Source: an uncultured Oscillospiraceae bacterium (GTDB lineage Bacteria; Bacillota; Clostridia; Oscillospirales; Acutalibacteraceae). Taken from it: a stretch of DNA of 64,000 bases. This document shows, piece by piece, positions 38,964-47,330 of this stretch. The notes under the pieces were generated by a model, which worked only from the letters and a program-made list of their open reading frames with translations, was not told the origin of the DNA and made no database searches. Each line of letters begins with the position of its first letter. Position 1 is the first letter of the stretch. A program made the translations under genes and the position numbers. The stretch spans positions 1-64,000 of the forward strand of contig UQOE01000006.1 in the NCBI GenBank assembly GCA_900542575.1. Direction: 5' to 3'.

Positions 38964-39749
38964 TTATTTTTTCTTTTTCTTCTTAATGGTTGCTTCATAG
39001 CGGTCCACCGCATCCTCTACAGTTCCGTCAAACTGGATGGCTCCGGATTTGATAAAGATGCCGCGCTGACAGAACTGTTTAGCTGTGTTGGAGTTGTGGG
39101 TAACCAGCAGAAGCGTGATATTATCATCGGCAATCAGCTGACGAACCTTGTCCAGGCACTTGTTCTTAAAGTTCTGGTCGCCGACGGACAGCGCCTCGTC
39201 GACGATGAGAATTTCAGGCTCTACATTGGCGTTAATGGCAAAGCCAAGACGTGCACGCATACCAGAAGAGTAAGAACGTACCGGCTGGTCGATGTACTCG
39301 CCGATGTCGGCAAATTCGATAATAGTGGGTTCCAGTTTCTGAATTTCGTCTTTTGCGAGTCCCAGTGTAGTTCCGCGAAGATAGATATTCTCTCTTCCGG
39401 TCATCTCGGACTCAAACCCCGCCGTGAGCTCCAGCAGTGCAGAGACACGGCCGCGGACGTCGATTTCTCCGGTCGTTGGGAAACAGACGCCGGTAATCAT
39501 CTTGAGAATGGTGGACTTGCCGGCGCCGTTGCTGCCGACCAGAGCCACCGATTCACCCGGCATAATGGAAAAAGAGACATCTTTGACCGCGTCTTTCGTC
39601 TTGATTTTCATATGCTTAAAGAAAACGCTCAGAAGACGCTGCCGGTTGCTGGAATAAAGTTTATATCGTTTTGAGACATGCTTGAACTCGACGATAGGCT
39701 GGCCGGGCTGAAGCTTCTGCTCATCATTTGATTTTTTCTTTCTGGACAT
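38964..39749 (-). CDS. Polysaccharide/teichoic-acid ABC exporter, ATPase
   Basis: This 261-residue ATPase belongs to the Wzt/TagH branch that powers export of undecaprenyl-linked polymers. It has Walker A GSNGAGKS, the signature YSSGM and Walker B ILIVDEAL, and the VSKRYKLY opening with a spacer before Walker A that is typical of this branch. It lacks the C-terminal carbohydrate-binding domain of Wzt from O9a-type systems. Lys-rich runs mark both ends. It lies 15 bases after the permease gene. Confidence 0.9.
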   Translation of the reverse strand: MSRKKKSNDEQKLQPGQPIVEFKHVSKRYKLYSSNRQRLLSVFFKHMKIKTKDAVKDVSFSIMPGESVALVGSNGAGKSTILKMITGVCFPTTGEIDVRGRVSALLELTAGFESEMTGRENIYLRGTTLGLAKDEIQKLEPTIIEFADIGEYIDQPVRSYSSGMRARLGFAINANVEPEILIVDEALSVGDQNFKNKCLDKVRQLIADDNITLLLVTHNSNTAKQFCQRGIFIKSGAIQFDGTVEDAVDRYEATIKKKKKK

Positions 39750-39764
39750 GGCAAAACTCCCCCT

Positions 39765-40571
39765 TTACAGAACGTCCGGCATTTCTTTACGGAGTTTCTT
39801 GTAGCTCCACCAGCTCAGCAGGAACATGATGATAAGCTCTGCAAGGAAAACACCAAGCCGGAGCGGATGCTCCCAGAACCAGTCCTGCCGCATAAAGGAC
39901 TCGCGGAAACCGCTGGAGAGATAGGTGATGGGGTTGGCACGGAGAATCCAGATTAACCATTTATGGTGAAGGGAGTCGACATCATAGAAAATGCCGGAGA
40001 CCCAGAGCAGTGCGAAGACAAAGGATTTGACCAGATTCAGGAAGTCCTGGCTCAGCGCCGCGATGGGGGCGGAAAACAGCGACCAGCTGGTGAAGAAGAG
40101 GAAGTCCAGAATGACATAGAAGAAAATCTGTAAGGTATAGAGCCCGGGGAAAAAGCCCATGGCACAGTAGATAACATAGACTACCAACAGCAGGATAAGC
40201 TGAACTCCCATATTGGAAAGACTGACAAATGTGGGAATGGTTGAGACCGGATAATGAATTTTCGTAATGAGGTAGCGATATTTGCGCATACAGTTTGTGC
40301 CGCGGTTGAGCATGTCAGACATGTAAAACCAGGGAACCAGACCGGCAACCAGCCAGAGAAAATACGGATAGCCTCCGTGCGGATGACCGCTGCGAAGACC
40401 AATGCTCATGGCAAACCAGTAAATGAAAATGGTGATAACCGGTTTAATGACGGCCCAAGCCCATCCAAGAGCAGAGGCGCGGTAGGTCCGAACCAGGTCC
40501 GTTTTCGCCATTTTAAAAATTTGTTCAGCGTAGTCCACATGATCGTGGAAAATTTCAGAAACGACGCTCAT
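39765..40571 (-). CDS. Polysaccharide/teichoic-acid ABC exporter, permease
   Basis: This protein (268 residues) has about six membrane spans and the ABC-2 permease look of Wzm/TagG: an amphipathic interface helix at the start (KMAKTDLVRTYRASALGWAWAVIKPV in outline), then NPITYLSSGFRES near the end. It forms the channel for an undecaprenyl-linked glycan with the ATPase coded next. The chosen ATG (40569-40571) has GGGGG five bases upstream; another ATG 12 bases earlier is possible. A good promoter lies at 40623-40651. Confidence 0.9.
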   Translation of the reverse strand: MSVVSEIFHDHVDYAEQIFKMAKTDLVRTYRASALGWAWAVIKPVITIFIYWFAMSIGLRSGHPHGGYPYFLWLVAGLVPWFYMSDMLNRGTNCMRKYRYLITKIHYPVSTIPTFVSLSNMGVQLILLLVVYVIYCAMGFFPGLYTLQIFFYVILDFLFFTSWSLFSAPIAALSQDFLNLVKSFVFALLWVSGIFYDVDSLHHKWLIWILRANPITYLSSGFRESFMRQDWFWEHPLRLGVFLAELIIMFLLSWWSYKKLRKEMPDVL

Positions 40572-40622
40572 AGAAACCCCCATTTAACAGAGTTGGCAGA
40601 AGACACACTGCCAGTTATAGCC

Positions 40623-40651
40623 ATTTTACCACCGATGCCTATTGGGCGCAA
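40623..40651 (-). promoter_or_regulatory. Promoter of the exporter operon
   Basis: Minus strand TTGCGC (40646-40651), 17 bases, TAAAAT (40623-40628). It would drive the permease, ATPase, nucleotidyltransferase and galE. Confidence 0.6.
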
Positions 40652-40825
40652 CGGAAAAAGGCGGATGCAAAACATGCCAAATCGCTGTCAGACAATTCTG
40701 CATTATTGTACAAAAAAGGGACTGTATTTCAGTGAATTTCGGACACAAAATGGAACTTTGTTTTCCGGCCATTTCTCAGCCAAAAATTTAAGCTTTTTTT
40801 AAGGTTTCATCCCTAATATGAACTC

Positions 40826-41003
40826 AAGTTCGAAGGAACCAGTCACTCCATCGAACTTACAGGGCATCCACAGCCCTGGCTCACTTTTTCATTTCATTTT
40901 CTCCTATTTAGGCAGTCCGGATGTTCCCCCATCCGGACTGTTCCTATTTATCTATAAAAATCCGTACCAAAAGACACCGCACAGCAGCATTGCTGTGCGG
41001 TGT
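40826..41003. other. Cluster of four hairpins between polysaccharide operons
   Basis: In the 430-base gap are four inverted repeats in a row: AAGTTCGA/TCGAACTT (40826-40833, 40851-40858), CAGGGC/GCCCTG (40860-40865, 40873-40878), CAGTCCGGATG/CATCCGGACTG (40913-40923, 40930-40940) and CACCGCACAGCA/TGCTGTGCGGTG (about 40976-41003). The last is a normal terminator for the glycosyltransferase operon and the third may be another. The first two have no obvious T run on the minus strand. Confidence 0.55.
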
Positions 41004-41011
41004 TCTGTCTG

Positions 41012-42046
41012 TTACATTTCGTTTTTCTTTACAACATCAAAGTACGCGCGGAACGGAGCATATTCCGTGCGCCGCACCTGAGAGTGCCTGCGGCCGACCA
41101 GAAGAACGGCGCACCGGAACAGATTGGGAGAGCGCAGAAACAGCGATGCACTGTCTCGCACCTTCCGGTCCGGATGATGGTCCAGTTTTCGGATTTGATC
41201 CGCCATATTCGAATCTTTGAGAAAGGTATTCCAGTCTTTTCCGGAAAAGGCAAAGCACGACTGCCAGAGCAGAGACCACCAGATGCGCGGCAGGAACCAT
41301 CGTGTGTATTCCTGGGCAAACTGCGGCTGAATCTGCCGGAGATAAGGGACAAGGACATTCAGCAGAGCCAGATCTTCAAGGCGCTTAACCTGGAACTGTG
41401 AGACGGCTGAGCCGCTGTGCTGTACATAGTTGTAGAGCACGGACTCGGAGAGAAAGATGTTCTCCGCTGCAGAAAACAGGCGGATGAGCAGATCATAGTC
41501 CTCATAATAATCAAATGACTCCGCAAAAGCGAACTCGTGGGATTCCAGATAGCTCCGCCGGATAAACAGGTTATAGACGCCGTAGCGCGTCGGATTGACC
41601 GCCAGGCTATGGAGCATTTCAGCACCGCTCGTACGGCGGTTGAACGCCTTTCCCTTTACGGCATAGGAGCCATTTTCTTTCACCCGCTTAGACTGAAACA
41701 CATAGAGGTCAAAGTCTTTTTCCGCCAGCACTCGTTTCAGGACAGCCACGTAATTGCGAACCACACAGTCATCTGCATCGACAAAACTGATGTATTTTCC
41801 CCGTGCACTCCGAATTCCATAGTTGCGCGCGGCCGAGACGCCGGAAGGGGCAATGTGCTCAATTCGGATGGGATACGACATTTTCCCTGCAATATGGTAC
41901 AGCCTCTGCAGTGTGCCATCGGTTGACCCGTCGTCGACGACAATGAGCTCAAAGTCCTTGTCTGTCTGCCGGTCCATGGACTGCAGCAGCGGTTCCACAT
42001 AGTCTTCCCCATTATAGATAGGGACAATAATACTGAGTAACGGCAT
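41012..42046 (-). CDS. Family 2 glycosyltransferase
   Basis: The 344-residue protein has a GT-A fold with the GT2 opening SIIVPIYNGEDYVE, VDDGSTDGT for nucleotide-sugar binding, the DxD-like VDADDC motif and a C-terminal helical tail. It should add one sugar to a lipid-linked glycan at the cytoplasmic face. The donor and acceptor are not known. It follows a second GT2 gene by 16 bases and belongs to the operon with glf. Confidence 0.9.
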   Translation of the reverse strand: MPLLSIIVPIYNGEDYVEPLLQSMDRQTDKDFELIVVDDGSTDGTLQRLYHIAGKMSYPIRIEHIAPSGVSAARNYGIRSARGKYISFVDADDCVVRNYVAVLKRVLAEKDFDLYVFQSKRVKENGSYAVKGKAFNRRTSGAEMLHSLAVNPTRYGVYNLFIRRSYLESHEFAFAESFDYYEDYDLLIRLFSAAENIFLSESVLYNYVQHSGSAVSQFQVKRLEDLALLNVLVPYLRQIQPQFAQEYTRWFLPRIWWSLLWQSCFAFSGKDWNTFLKDSNMADQIRKLDHHPDRKVRDSASLFLRSPNLFRCAVLLVGRRHSQVRRTEYAPFRAYFDVVKKNEM

Positions 42047-42062
42047 CGTAGTTCGTCCTTTC

Positions 42063-43121
42063 TTAGCGATTCGCCTTCAGTGCGGCAAACAGTCGGGTAT
42101 TGCCGGATTTCACCTTTGAGATAACCTTCCCCTCCAGCCAGGTGAGCAGGGTATTCTTCCAACGAACGGGCAGAAGCATAAGCCTCATATAAACAGACTG
42201 TGGCTTTGCCCGCCGCACCGCATTCTGGGCGCGGTCAGAACGGATCATAGCGCTGATCTCCCGCATCTGCTGAGAGGGGCTCAGACTGCAGGCCGGATTG
42301 GTGACATTTTCCACACAGCCGATCAGCCGCTCGATATACCGTCGGTCCAGGAACTCCCAGGCCTCCGGCGACCAGACGTTCCAGTCGGCAAAAAGCGTGC
42401 GCATCCACGCATCTTCTTCTTCCCGCTTCTGGTACATGTCGCTGCGGTATTTGGCAGTCTCGGACTCCCCTCTCTGCCGGATAAAATGGTAGTATGGCGT
42501 GGAGGTTACGGCGACCCGCTCAATGTTCCGCAGGACCAGCAGGTTAAACGGGAAATCGTCCCAGAATGTATTGGGAAAATAGATATGATGATCTCGAATA
42601 TAGTCGGCCAGGAACAGCTTGTTCCAGGGCGTGTAGAGCAGGTTGCGGTCGAACAGCCGGTAGGAGTCTTCCCGGAATGCCCGCTGCGTCGGATAGACGA
42701 TGCTGGTTACCGACTGTACCTGGGTATACTTTTCCGTGTCGGAATAATAGGTGTCAATATAATAGCCGGAAATAACTTCCTGCGCCTGGGTCCTCTCCGC
42801 GAGCGCAGTCAGATCGGCCAGCATGCGCGGCTCAGCCCAGTCATCGGCATCCATAAAGTAAAAATACTTGCCCTTTGCCCTGTCAATGGCACAGTTGCGT
42901 ACGCTTGGAGCACCGCCGTTTTCTTTGTGAATGACCTGGATGCGCGGGTCTTTTTCTGCATAGCGGTCCAGGATTTCACCGCTGCGGTCCGGAGAGCCGT
43001 CATCTACAGCAAGAAGTTCCCAGTCGGTGAACGTCTGCTTCCGAACACTGTCAACCGCACGGCCGACATAGTCCTCTACGCCGTAGACCGGCATAATGAT
43101 GCTGACAATTGGATTTTTCAA
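42063..43121 (-). CDS. Family 2 glycosyltransferase
   Basis: The 352-residue protein has the GT2 motifs SIIMPVYGVEDYV, VDDGSPDRSG and the DxD-like MDADDWAEP, then a region with two aromatic-rich helices. It is similar in plan to the next gene but not a close duplicate. Lying 12 bases after glf, it may use UDP-galactofuranose, though other donors are possible. Confidence 0.9.
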   Translation of the reverse strand: MKNPIVSIIMPVYGVEDYVGRAVDSVRKQTFTDWELLAVDDGSPDRSGEILDRYAEKDPRIQVIHKENGGAPSVRNCAIDRAKGKYFYFMDADDWAEPRMLADLTALAERTQAQEVISGYYIDTYYSDTEKYTQVQSVTSIVYPTQRAFREDSYRLFDRNLLYTPWNKLFLADYIRDHHIYFPNTFWDDFPFNLLVLRNIERVAVTSTPYYHFIRQRGESETAKYRSDMYQKREEEDAWMRTLFADWNVWSPEAWEFLDRRYIERLIGCVENVTNPACSLSPSQQMREISAMIRSDRAQNAVRRAKPQSVYMRLMLLPVRWKNTLLTWLEGKVISKVKSGNTRLFAALKANR

Positions 43122-43133
43122 AGTGAATCCTCC

Positions 43134-44231
43134 TTAAAACATAGCATGCGCCAGCTGCAGAGCAGCTGCAACAGTGTCATCCATGTCGTAGTAGCGGTAC
43201 CGGGCCAGACGCCCGCCGATCTGAACGTTTTCCGGAAGCGGAAGGGCCTCGTATTTCCCATAGAGAGCACTGTTTTTCTCATCATTGACCGGATAATAGG
43301 GTTCCATGCCCTCTTCCCACTCGGTCGGATACTCCCGGGTGATAACGGTCTTCGGCTGGGTTCCAAAATTAAAATGCTTGTGCTCTATGATTCGGGTGTA
43401 CGGCGTTTCCCGGTCAGTATAATTGACCACAGCGTTCCCCTGGAAGTTCTCCATGTCCAGCACTTCAGTCTCAAAACGGAGAGAACGGTAAGCCAGCTTG
43501 CCGTAGCAGAAGTCAAACCAGGCATCCAGCGGACCGGTGTAAACGGTCTGGTCAGCCATGGCGAGCCATTTTTCGCGACCTTCCAGAAAATCGGTATTCA
43601 AGAGGATGTCGGCCCCCTCAAACATGCGGGCCGCCATTGCGGTGTACCCTTCTTCCGGGATACCCTGATAGCGGTCATTGAAATAGTTGTTATCATAGGT
43701 GAAGCGGACCGGAAGACGGCGGATGATAAAGCTCGGGAGATCTTTACAGTCCCGGCCCCATTGTTTTTCCGTATATCCTTTGACCAGTTTTGTGTAGACG
43801 GTCCGTCCCACCAGCTGAATGGCCTGTTCCTCCAGGTTCCGGGGCTCTCCGATCACTTCTGCCCGCTCTTTGTCCAGGACAGCGCGCGCTTCCGCCGGGG
43901 CTGCGACTCCAAACATGCGGGAAAATGTGTTCATGTTAAACGGGAGATTGTAGATTTCGCCGTGATAGTTGGCGATGGGGGCGTTGATGAACTGGTTGAA
44001 CGACGCAAAGCGGCCGACATAATCCCAGACCGCCTTGTCCGAAGTATGGAAAATGTGAGCACCGTAACGGTGTACGGCTATATTCTCCACTTCTTCGGTA
44101 TAGATATTTCCTGCAATATGTCCGCGCCGCTCCAGGACCAGAACGCTTTTGCCGCGGTCCAGTGCCTCCCGCGCCATGACCGCACTGAAAAGTCCGGCTC
44201 CGACGCAGAGAAGATCGTAGTGATTCCTCAT
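43134..44231 (-). CDS. glf: UDP-galactopyranose mutase
   Basis: Glf turns UDP-galactopyranose into UDP-galactofuranose with reduced FAD. The 365-residue protein has the FAD motif VGAGLFSAVMA, ERRGHIAGN, the YGAHIFHT block, the KLVKGYTEKQWG segment, and late Arg and Tyr residues (GRLARYRYYDMD) that bind the substrate. I start at ATG 44229-44231, with GGAGG seven bases upstream. It heads the operon glf-GT2-GT2, which implies a surface glycan with galactofuranose. Confidence 0.95.
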   Translation of the reverse strand: MRNHYDLLCVGAGLFSAVMAREALDRGKSVLVLERRGHIAGNIYTEEVENIAVHRYGAHIFHTSDKAVWDYVGRFASFNQFINAPIANYHGEIYNLPFNMNTFSRMFGVAAPAEARAVLDKERAEVIGEPRNLEEQAIQLVGRTVYTKLVKGYTEKQWGRDCKDLPSFIIRRLPVRFTYDNNYFNDRYQGIPEEGYTAMAARMFEGADILLNTDFLEGREKWLAMADQTVYTGPLDAWFDFCYGKLAYRSLRFETEVLDMENFQGNAVVNYTDRETPYTRIIEHKHFNFGTQPKTVITREYPTEWEEGMEPYYPVNDEKNSALYGKYEALPLPENVQIGGRLARYRYYDMDDTVAAALQLAHAMF

Positions 44232-44288
44232 AAATCCGCCTCCAATAACTCCCATAATGGTATCATCTCGGGCCGCAAAAAGCAACGA

Positions 44289-44315
44289 AAGGGCCGCCAT
44301 GGTCAGGCGGCCCTT
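44289..44315 (-). terminator. Terminator after the zinc-ribbon gene
   Basis: The stem AAGGGCCGCC/GGCGGCCCTT with a 7-base loop is followed on the minus strand by TTTCG, a weak T run. Confidence 0.6.
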
Positions 44316-44324
44316 CGAAAAATA

Positions 44325-44759
44325 TTATCTGCTGTTTTCTTTGGCTTTCCCAAAATGGACAGCGACTTTCACATTGGTGCTGCAATAGGGGCAGGTAACG
44401 TCCCGGCTTCCTTTGCTGCGTTTGACGCGCAGTACATGGCGGCATTTCGGACATGTCTTATAGACGTATTCCTTTCGGTCTTTCCAGCGCAGACCCTGCA
44501 GCTTAAACCAACGGCGAACGGCATTCCAGGCGTCGACCAGAGTCTGGTTCTCGCTGCGCCGCTTCTCCGCATTGCCGGAAAGTGCCCGAAACAGAAAGAG
44601 GACCACCAAAACGGCCGCTATGACAAACGGCACGAGATTGGCTGCACCGAAGCCCGCCCCGATAAGAACTGCAGCAAGTACGGCGAAGACGATATTCAGG
44701 GCGTCCATGCCGACGCGTTCTTTCTTGGGTTTTGCACGGTTATTTTCTTGATTCATCAT
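44325..44759 (-). CDS. Membrane protein with C-terminal zinc ribbon
   Basis: The 144-residue protein has two membrane spans (about residues 20-60) and a C-terminal zinc ribbon (CPKCRHVLRV and CPYC, about 102-125). I cannot name it more closely. It lies 17 bases after the J-domain gene on the same strand, and both are small membrane proteins, so they probably share a transcript and perhaps a task in protein quality control at the membrane. Confidence 0.8.
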   Translation of the reverse strand: MMNQENNRAKPKKERVGMDALNIVFAVLAAVLIGAGFGAANLVPFVIAAVLVVLFLFRALSGNAEKRRSENQTLVDAWNAVRRWFKLQGLRWKDRKEYVYKTCPKCRHVLRVKRSKGSRDVTCPYCSTNVKVAVHFGKAKENSR

Positions 44760-44776
44760 TTCTGCACTTCTTTCTC

Positions 44777-45463
44777 TCAGGAGAAGATGACCTCATAGTC
44801 ACCCTGTCCGGTGTGAATAACATTGCGGCCCTCCGGGAACCTCTGTGTCGGATGGGTTCCTCCGGCATTTTTTTTGGCCGACCTGGAGCTGCTTTCGGAA
44901 CTGGCATAAACGGCTGTAGAAGAAGCGGGCTGGCTCCGATAATAGTGCCAGGTCCATCCCCCGCCGAACATGGAGAGCACGACAAGGAGAACGGCAATAA
45001 TAATTTGAATGGCAAAGTACCAGAACAGTACCTTCAGACATCCGCTGCCGCCGGAACGGCGAGGCTGCTGCTGTGCCGCCCTGCGGTACTGCTGGCTCTG
45101 CTCCTGAGCCCGCTGCCATTGCTGCCGATAGGCCTGCTGATACGCCTGATACCAGCTCTGGAATGTGGTAAACGGGTCCTGATACGGACCGTACTGGCTG
45201 GAGCGGCCGCCTGCAGGACCATAGGTTCTCTGCTGATAGGCGGAACCGGCACTCTGGAAGCCCGGCTGCGTGTCCCCGCGGCGGATTCGGTCATAGGCCT
45301 CATTGATTTCGCTCATTTTCCGTGCGGCCTCTTCGTCCCCCGGGTTTAAGTCGGGATGATATTTTTTCGCCAGTCTGCGATAAGCTTTGGTGACTTGGTC
45401 CATGGGAGCTCCATGGGGCAGGCCGAGAACCTCATAGGGGTCCCGATTGCCGGAAACGGACAT
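44777..45463 (-). CDS. J-domain (DnaJ-like) membrane protein
   Basis: The N-terminal 65 residues form a J domain with DPYEVLGL, the HPD signature (KKYHPDLNPGD) and a fourth helix, so the protein should stimulate DnaK. A Gln/Tyr-rich linker (about 65-140) and one membrane span (about 145-168) follow, with a Ser-rich tail. It lacks the Gly/Phe, zinc-finger and substrate-binding domains of DnaJ itself. The span should hold the J domain at the inner face of the membrane, where it may direct DnaK to certain clients. Confidence 0.88.
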   Translation of the reverse strand: MSVSGNRDPYEVLGLPHGAPMDQVTKAYRRLAKKYHPDLNPGDEEAARKMSEINEAYDRIRRGDTQPGFQSAGSAYQQRTYGPAGGRSSQYGPYQDPFTTFQSWYQAYQQAYRQQWQRAQEQSQQYRRAAQQQPRRSGGSGCLKVLFWYFAIQIIIAVLLVVLSMFGGGWTWHYYRSQPASSTAVYASSESSSRSAKKNAGGTHPTQRFPEGRNVIHTGQGDYEVIFS

Positions 45464-45589
45464 AATTGTGTCGTCCTTTCTATGTATTCGAAGTTCCTGC
45501 TGTCAGGGATTCATTATGTCGTATGAATTTTGGTGAATTATGTTAGATTTGTAAACAATATGTTTCCGCAGAACCGTCCGTACTAAGAG

Positions 45590-45617
45590 AAAAGAGGCGT
45601 CCATGCCGGGCGCCCCT
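45590..45617 (-). terminator. Possible terminator after the G5/3D protein gene
   Basis: A weak 6-bp stem (GAGGCG with CGCCCC, one G-T pair) is followed on the minus strand by TTTTCTC. The remaining 165 bases between the J-domain gene and this gene hold nothing else I can name. Confidence 0.35.
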
Positions 45618-45628
45618 TAGTATGGTAC

Positions 45629-46681
45629 TCAGGATAGTGAGCCGTTTCCCCATGCGAGGATATAGATACTGACATTTTTCTTGCCCCACTGATGGCACTG
45701 CGCCTCGGTCGGAAAGTAGAGGTCAATGTCGGCATTGCCGATGTCAACGAACCCGCCGGTATCGGCAGCGACGGCATAGCCGTATACGGTTCCATCTTCC
45801 GCGACGATAAACATCTTCGTTCCATAGGGAATTTTTTTCGGGTCTACCGCAACCCGTCCATATGAGGCCGGAACACCGGTTGCTGTCAGGGCACCCGGTT
45901 TTGCAGTGTAGGCGGTAGCACGCCCGGTCAGAACGCGGCTGGAAAACTGAGGGATATTCTGTGCAGTCAGATTCCGGATAAACTGCGTTCCCCGGATGAT
46001 GACCTGCTTAATGGGCTGGACGACCAGCTGTTCGCCGATTACCTCGGTGTCCACGACTTCGCCGTTGACAATTTTGTCGCGGTAAATCTTGTTCTTGGTA
46101 CCGTCTCGGCCCTTCTGCTCCACCTTGCTCTGGCCGGCGGGGAGCTGTGCCGTATCCATAACGACCGTCTCATGCGGGACCGAAACCGGCTCCTCTCGTT
46201 TCTGGTACCGGACGCGGGTAACTTCCACTGTGGTGTCTGGAGTGACAGCCTGATCGGCAGCCGGCGAGACCACGTCGCTGTCGCCCAGAGAGACTTCGAC
46301 CTGGTCCAGGACATCGTTTACCGTGCCCTTCGCAATCTGTGCCTCTTTGGTCTCCCCATCTACTTTGACTTTTACGGGGAAGGCGCGGTAGACGGTCAGT
46401 TTGTTGCCGTCATCGGAGTCCCGTCCCGCTTTGAACCGGGAGCGGTCAATATAGTCGTGCGGGCGCACTTTTACACCGGCCTGTTCCACAATGGCGGCTG
46501 GGTCCCGGTCGTTGGTAGAGACCTGGACGGATTTTCCGTCAGCGACCACGGCAACCGTATAGCTGCGAAATGAGAGAGCCGCTGCGGCAGCGGCACAGAC
46601 GGCAATCAGCACCAGAGCCAAAACAATGCGCAGCACCTGTTTGCGTGCCGGTCCGGCTCCGGACGATTTGGTCTTTTCCAC
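45629..46681 (-). CDS. Cell-wall protein with DUF348, G5 and 3D domains
   Basis: The 350-residue protein has an N-terminal membrane span or signal (about residues 14-36), two ubiquitin-like DUF348 domains (about 40-155), a G5 domain (about 165-240) and a C-terminal 3D domain (about 255-350). The 3D domain has YGRVAVDPKKIPYGT and the acidic residues in DTGG and DIDLYF, as in MltA-like transglycosylases and Bacillus YabE/YocH, which cut or remodel peptidoglycan. I start at GTG 46679-46681, with GGGGG upstream and promoter TTGACT-17-TATACT at 46721-46749. An upstream ATG would lie at the promoter. Confidence 0.9.
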   Translation of the reverse strand: MEKTKSSGAGPARKQVLRIVLALVLIAVCAAAAAALSFRSYTVAVVADGKSVQVSTNDRDPAAIVEQAGVKVRPHDYIDRSRFKAGRDSDDGNKLTVYRAFPVKVKVDGETKEAQIAKGTVNDVLDQVEVSLGDSDVVSPAADQAVTPDTTVEVTRVRYQKREEPVSVPHETVVMDTAQLPAGQSKVEQKGRDGTKNKIYRDKIVNGEVVDTEVIGEQLVVQPIKQVIIRGTQFIRNLTAQNIPQFSSRVLTGRATAYTAKPGALTATGVPASYGRVAVDPKKIPYGTKMFIVAEDGTVYGYAVAADTGGFVDIGNADIDLYFPTEAQCHQWGKKNVSIYILAWGNGSLS

Positions 46682-46720
46682 AGCAGTTTCCCCCTCATCG
46701 GTAAATCTTATATAAATTTT

Positions 46721-46749
46721 AGTATAGGAATCGTATTTTGGAAAGTCAA
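46721..46749 (-). promoter_or_regulatory. Promoter of the G5/3D protein gene
   Basis: Minus strand TTGACT (46744-46749), 17 bases, TATACT (46721-46726). The -35 touches the end of mntP. Confidence 0.65.
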
Positions 46750-46751
46750 TT

Positions 46752-47321
46752 TTAGAACGGGATTGCACCGAGATCTTTCAGAAGAATGTGCAGGCCGATC
46801 AGAATCAGGATACATCCGCCAACGATCTCCGCGCCGGTACTCCAGCGAGAGCCGAAGACGTTGCCGATCTTGACGCCCAAGACGCTGATGAAAAAGGTCT
46901 CCGCCCCAATGATGAGAACGGCGAGCCAGATGTTGATATCCGGCTGCATAGAGAACGTAATACCGACCGCCAGTGCATCGATGCTGGTGGCAATGGACAG
47001 AAGCAGCATCTCAGCGAAACCGACGGAGGCCGTTTCCGTCTCATCTCTGTCGAAGATGGCCTCCCGGATCATGTTCAGGCCCAGCAGCGTCAGAAGACCG
47101 AAAGCGACCCAGTGGTCCACCGCCTGAATTTTAGAGGCGAACGTGCTGCCGAGCAGGTATCCCAGAACTGGCATCAGCGCCTGAAAACCGCCGAACCAGA
47201 GTCCGATGATGAAAGCTTTCCGCCATGAGATCTTATCCATAGCGAGCCCCTTACATACCGAGACCGAAAACGCATCCATGGCGAGGCCGATCCCAATCAG
47301 CGCGATTGAGGTAATTCCCAT
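46752..47321 (-). CDS. mntP: Manganese efflux pump MntP
   Basis: MntP expels excess manganese. The 189-residue protein has six membrane spans and the two family repeats with acidic residues in the membrane (LAMDAFSVSVCKG and SIDALAVGITF). It comes last in the run proB-proA-proC-mntP, 9 bases after proC. No yybP-ykoY-type leader is visible before it, so if manganese controls it this happens elsewhere. The tie to proline synthesis may only be shared transcription. Confidence 0.92.
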   Translation of the reverse strand: MGITSIALIGIGLAMDAFSVSVCKGLAMDKISWRKAFIIGLWFGGFQALMPVLGYLLGSTFASKIQAVDHWVAFGLLTLLGLNMIREAIFDRDETETASVGFAEMLLLSIATSIDALAVGITFSMQPDINIWLAVLIIGAETFFISVLGVKIGNVFGSRWSTGAEIVGGCILILIGLHILLKDLGAIPF

Positions 47322-47330
47322 GGACAGTCT

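Noticed and set aside
42486..44798. A 770-codon open frame on the plus strand opposite the glycosyltransferases and glf
   Set aside because: It crosses three well-supported genes and their gaps and shows no family motif.
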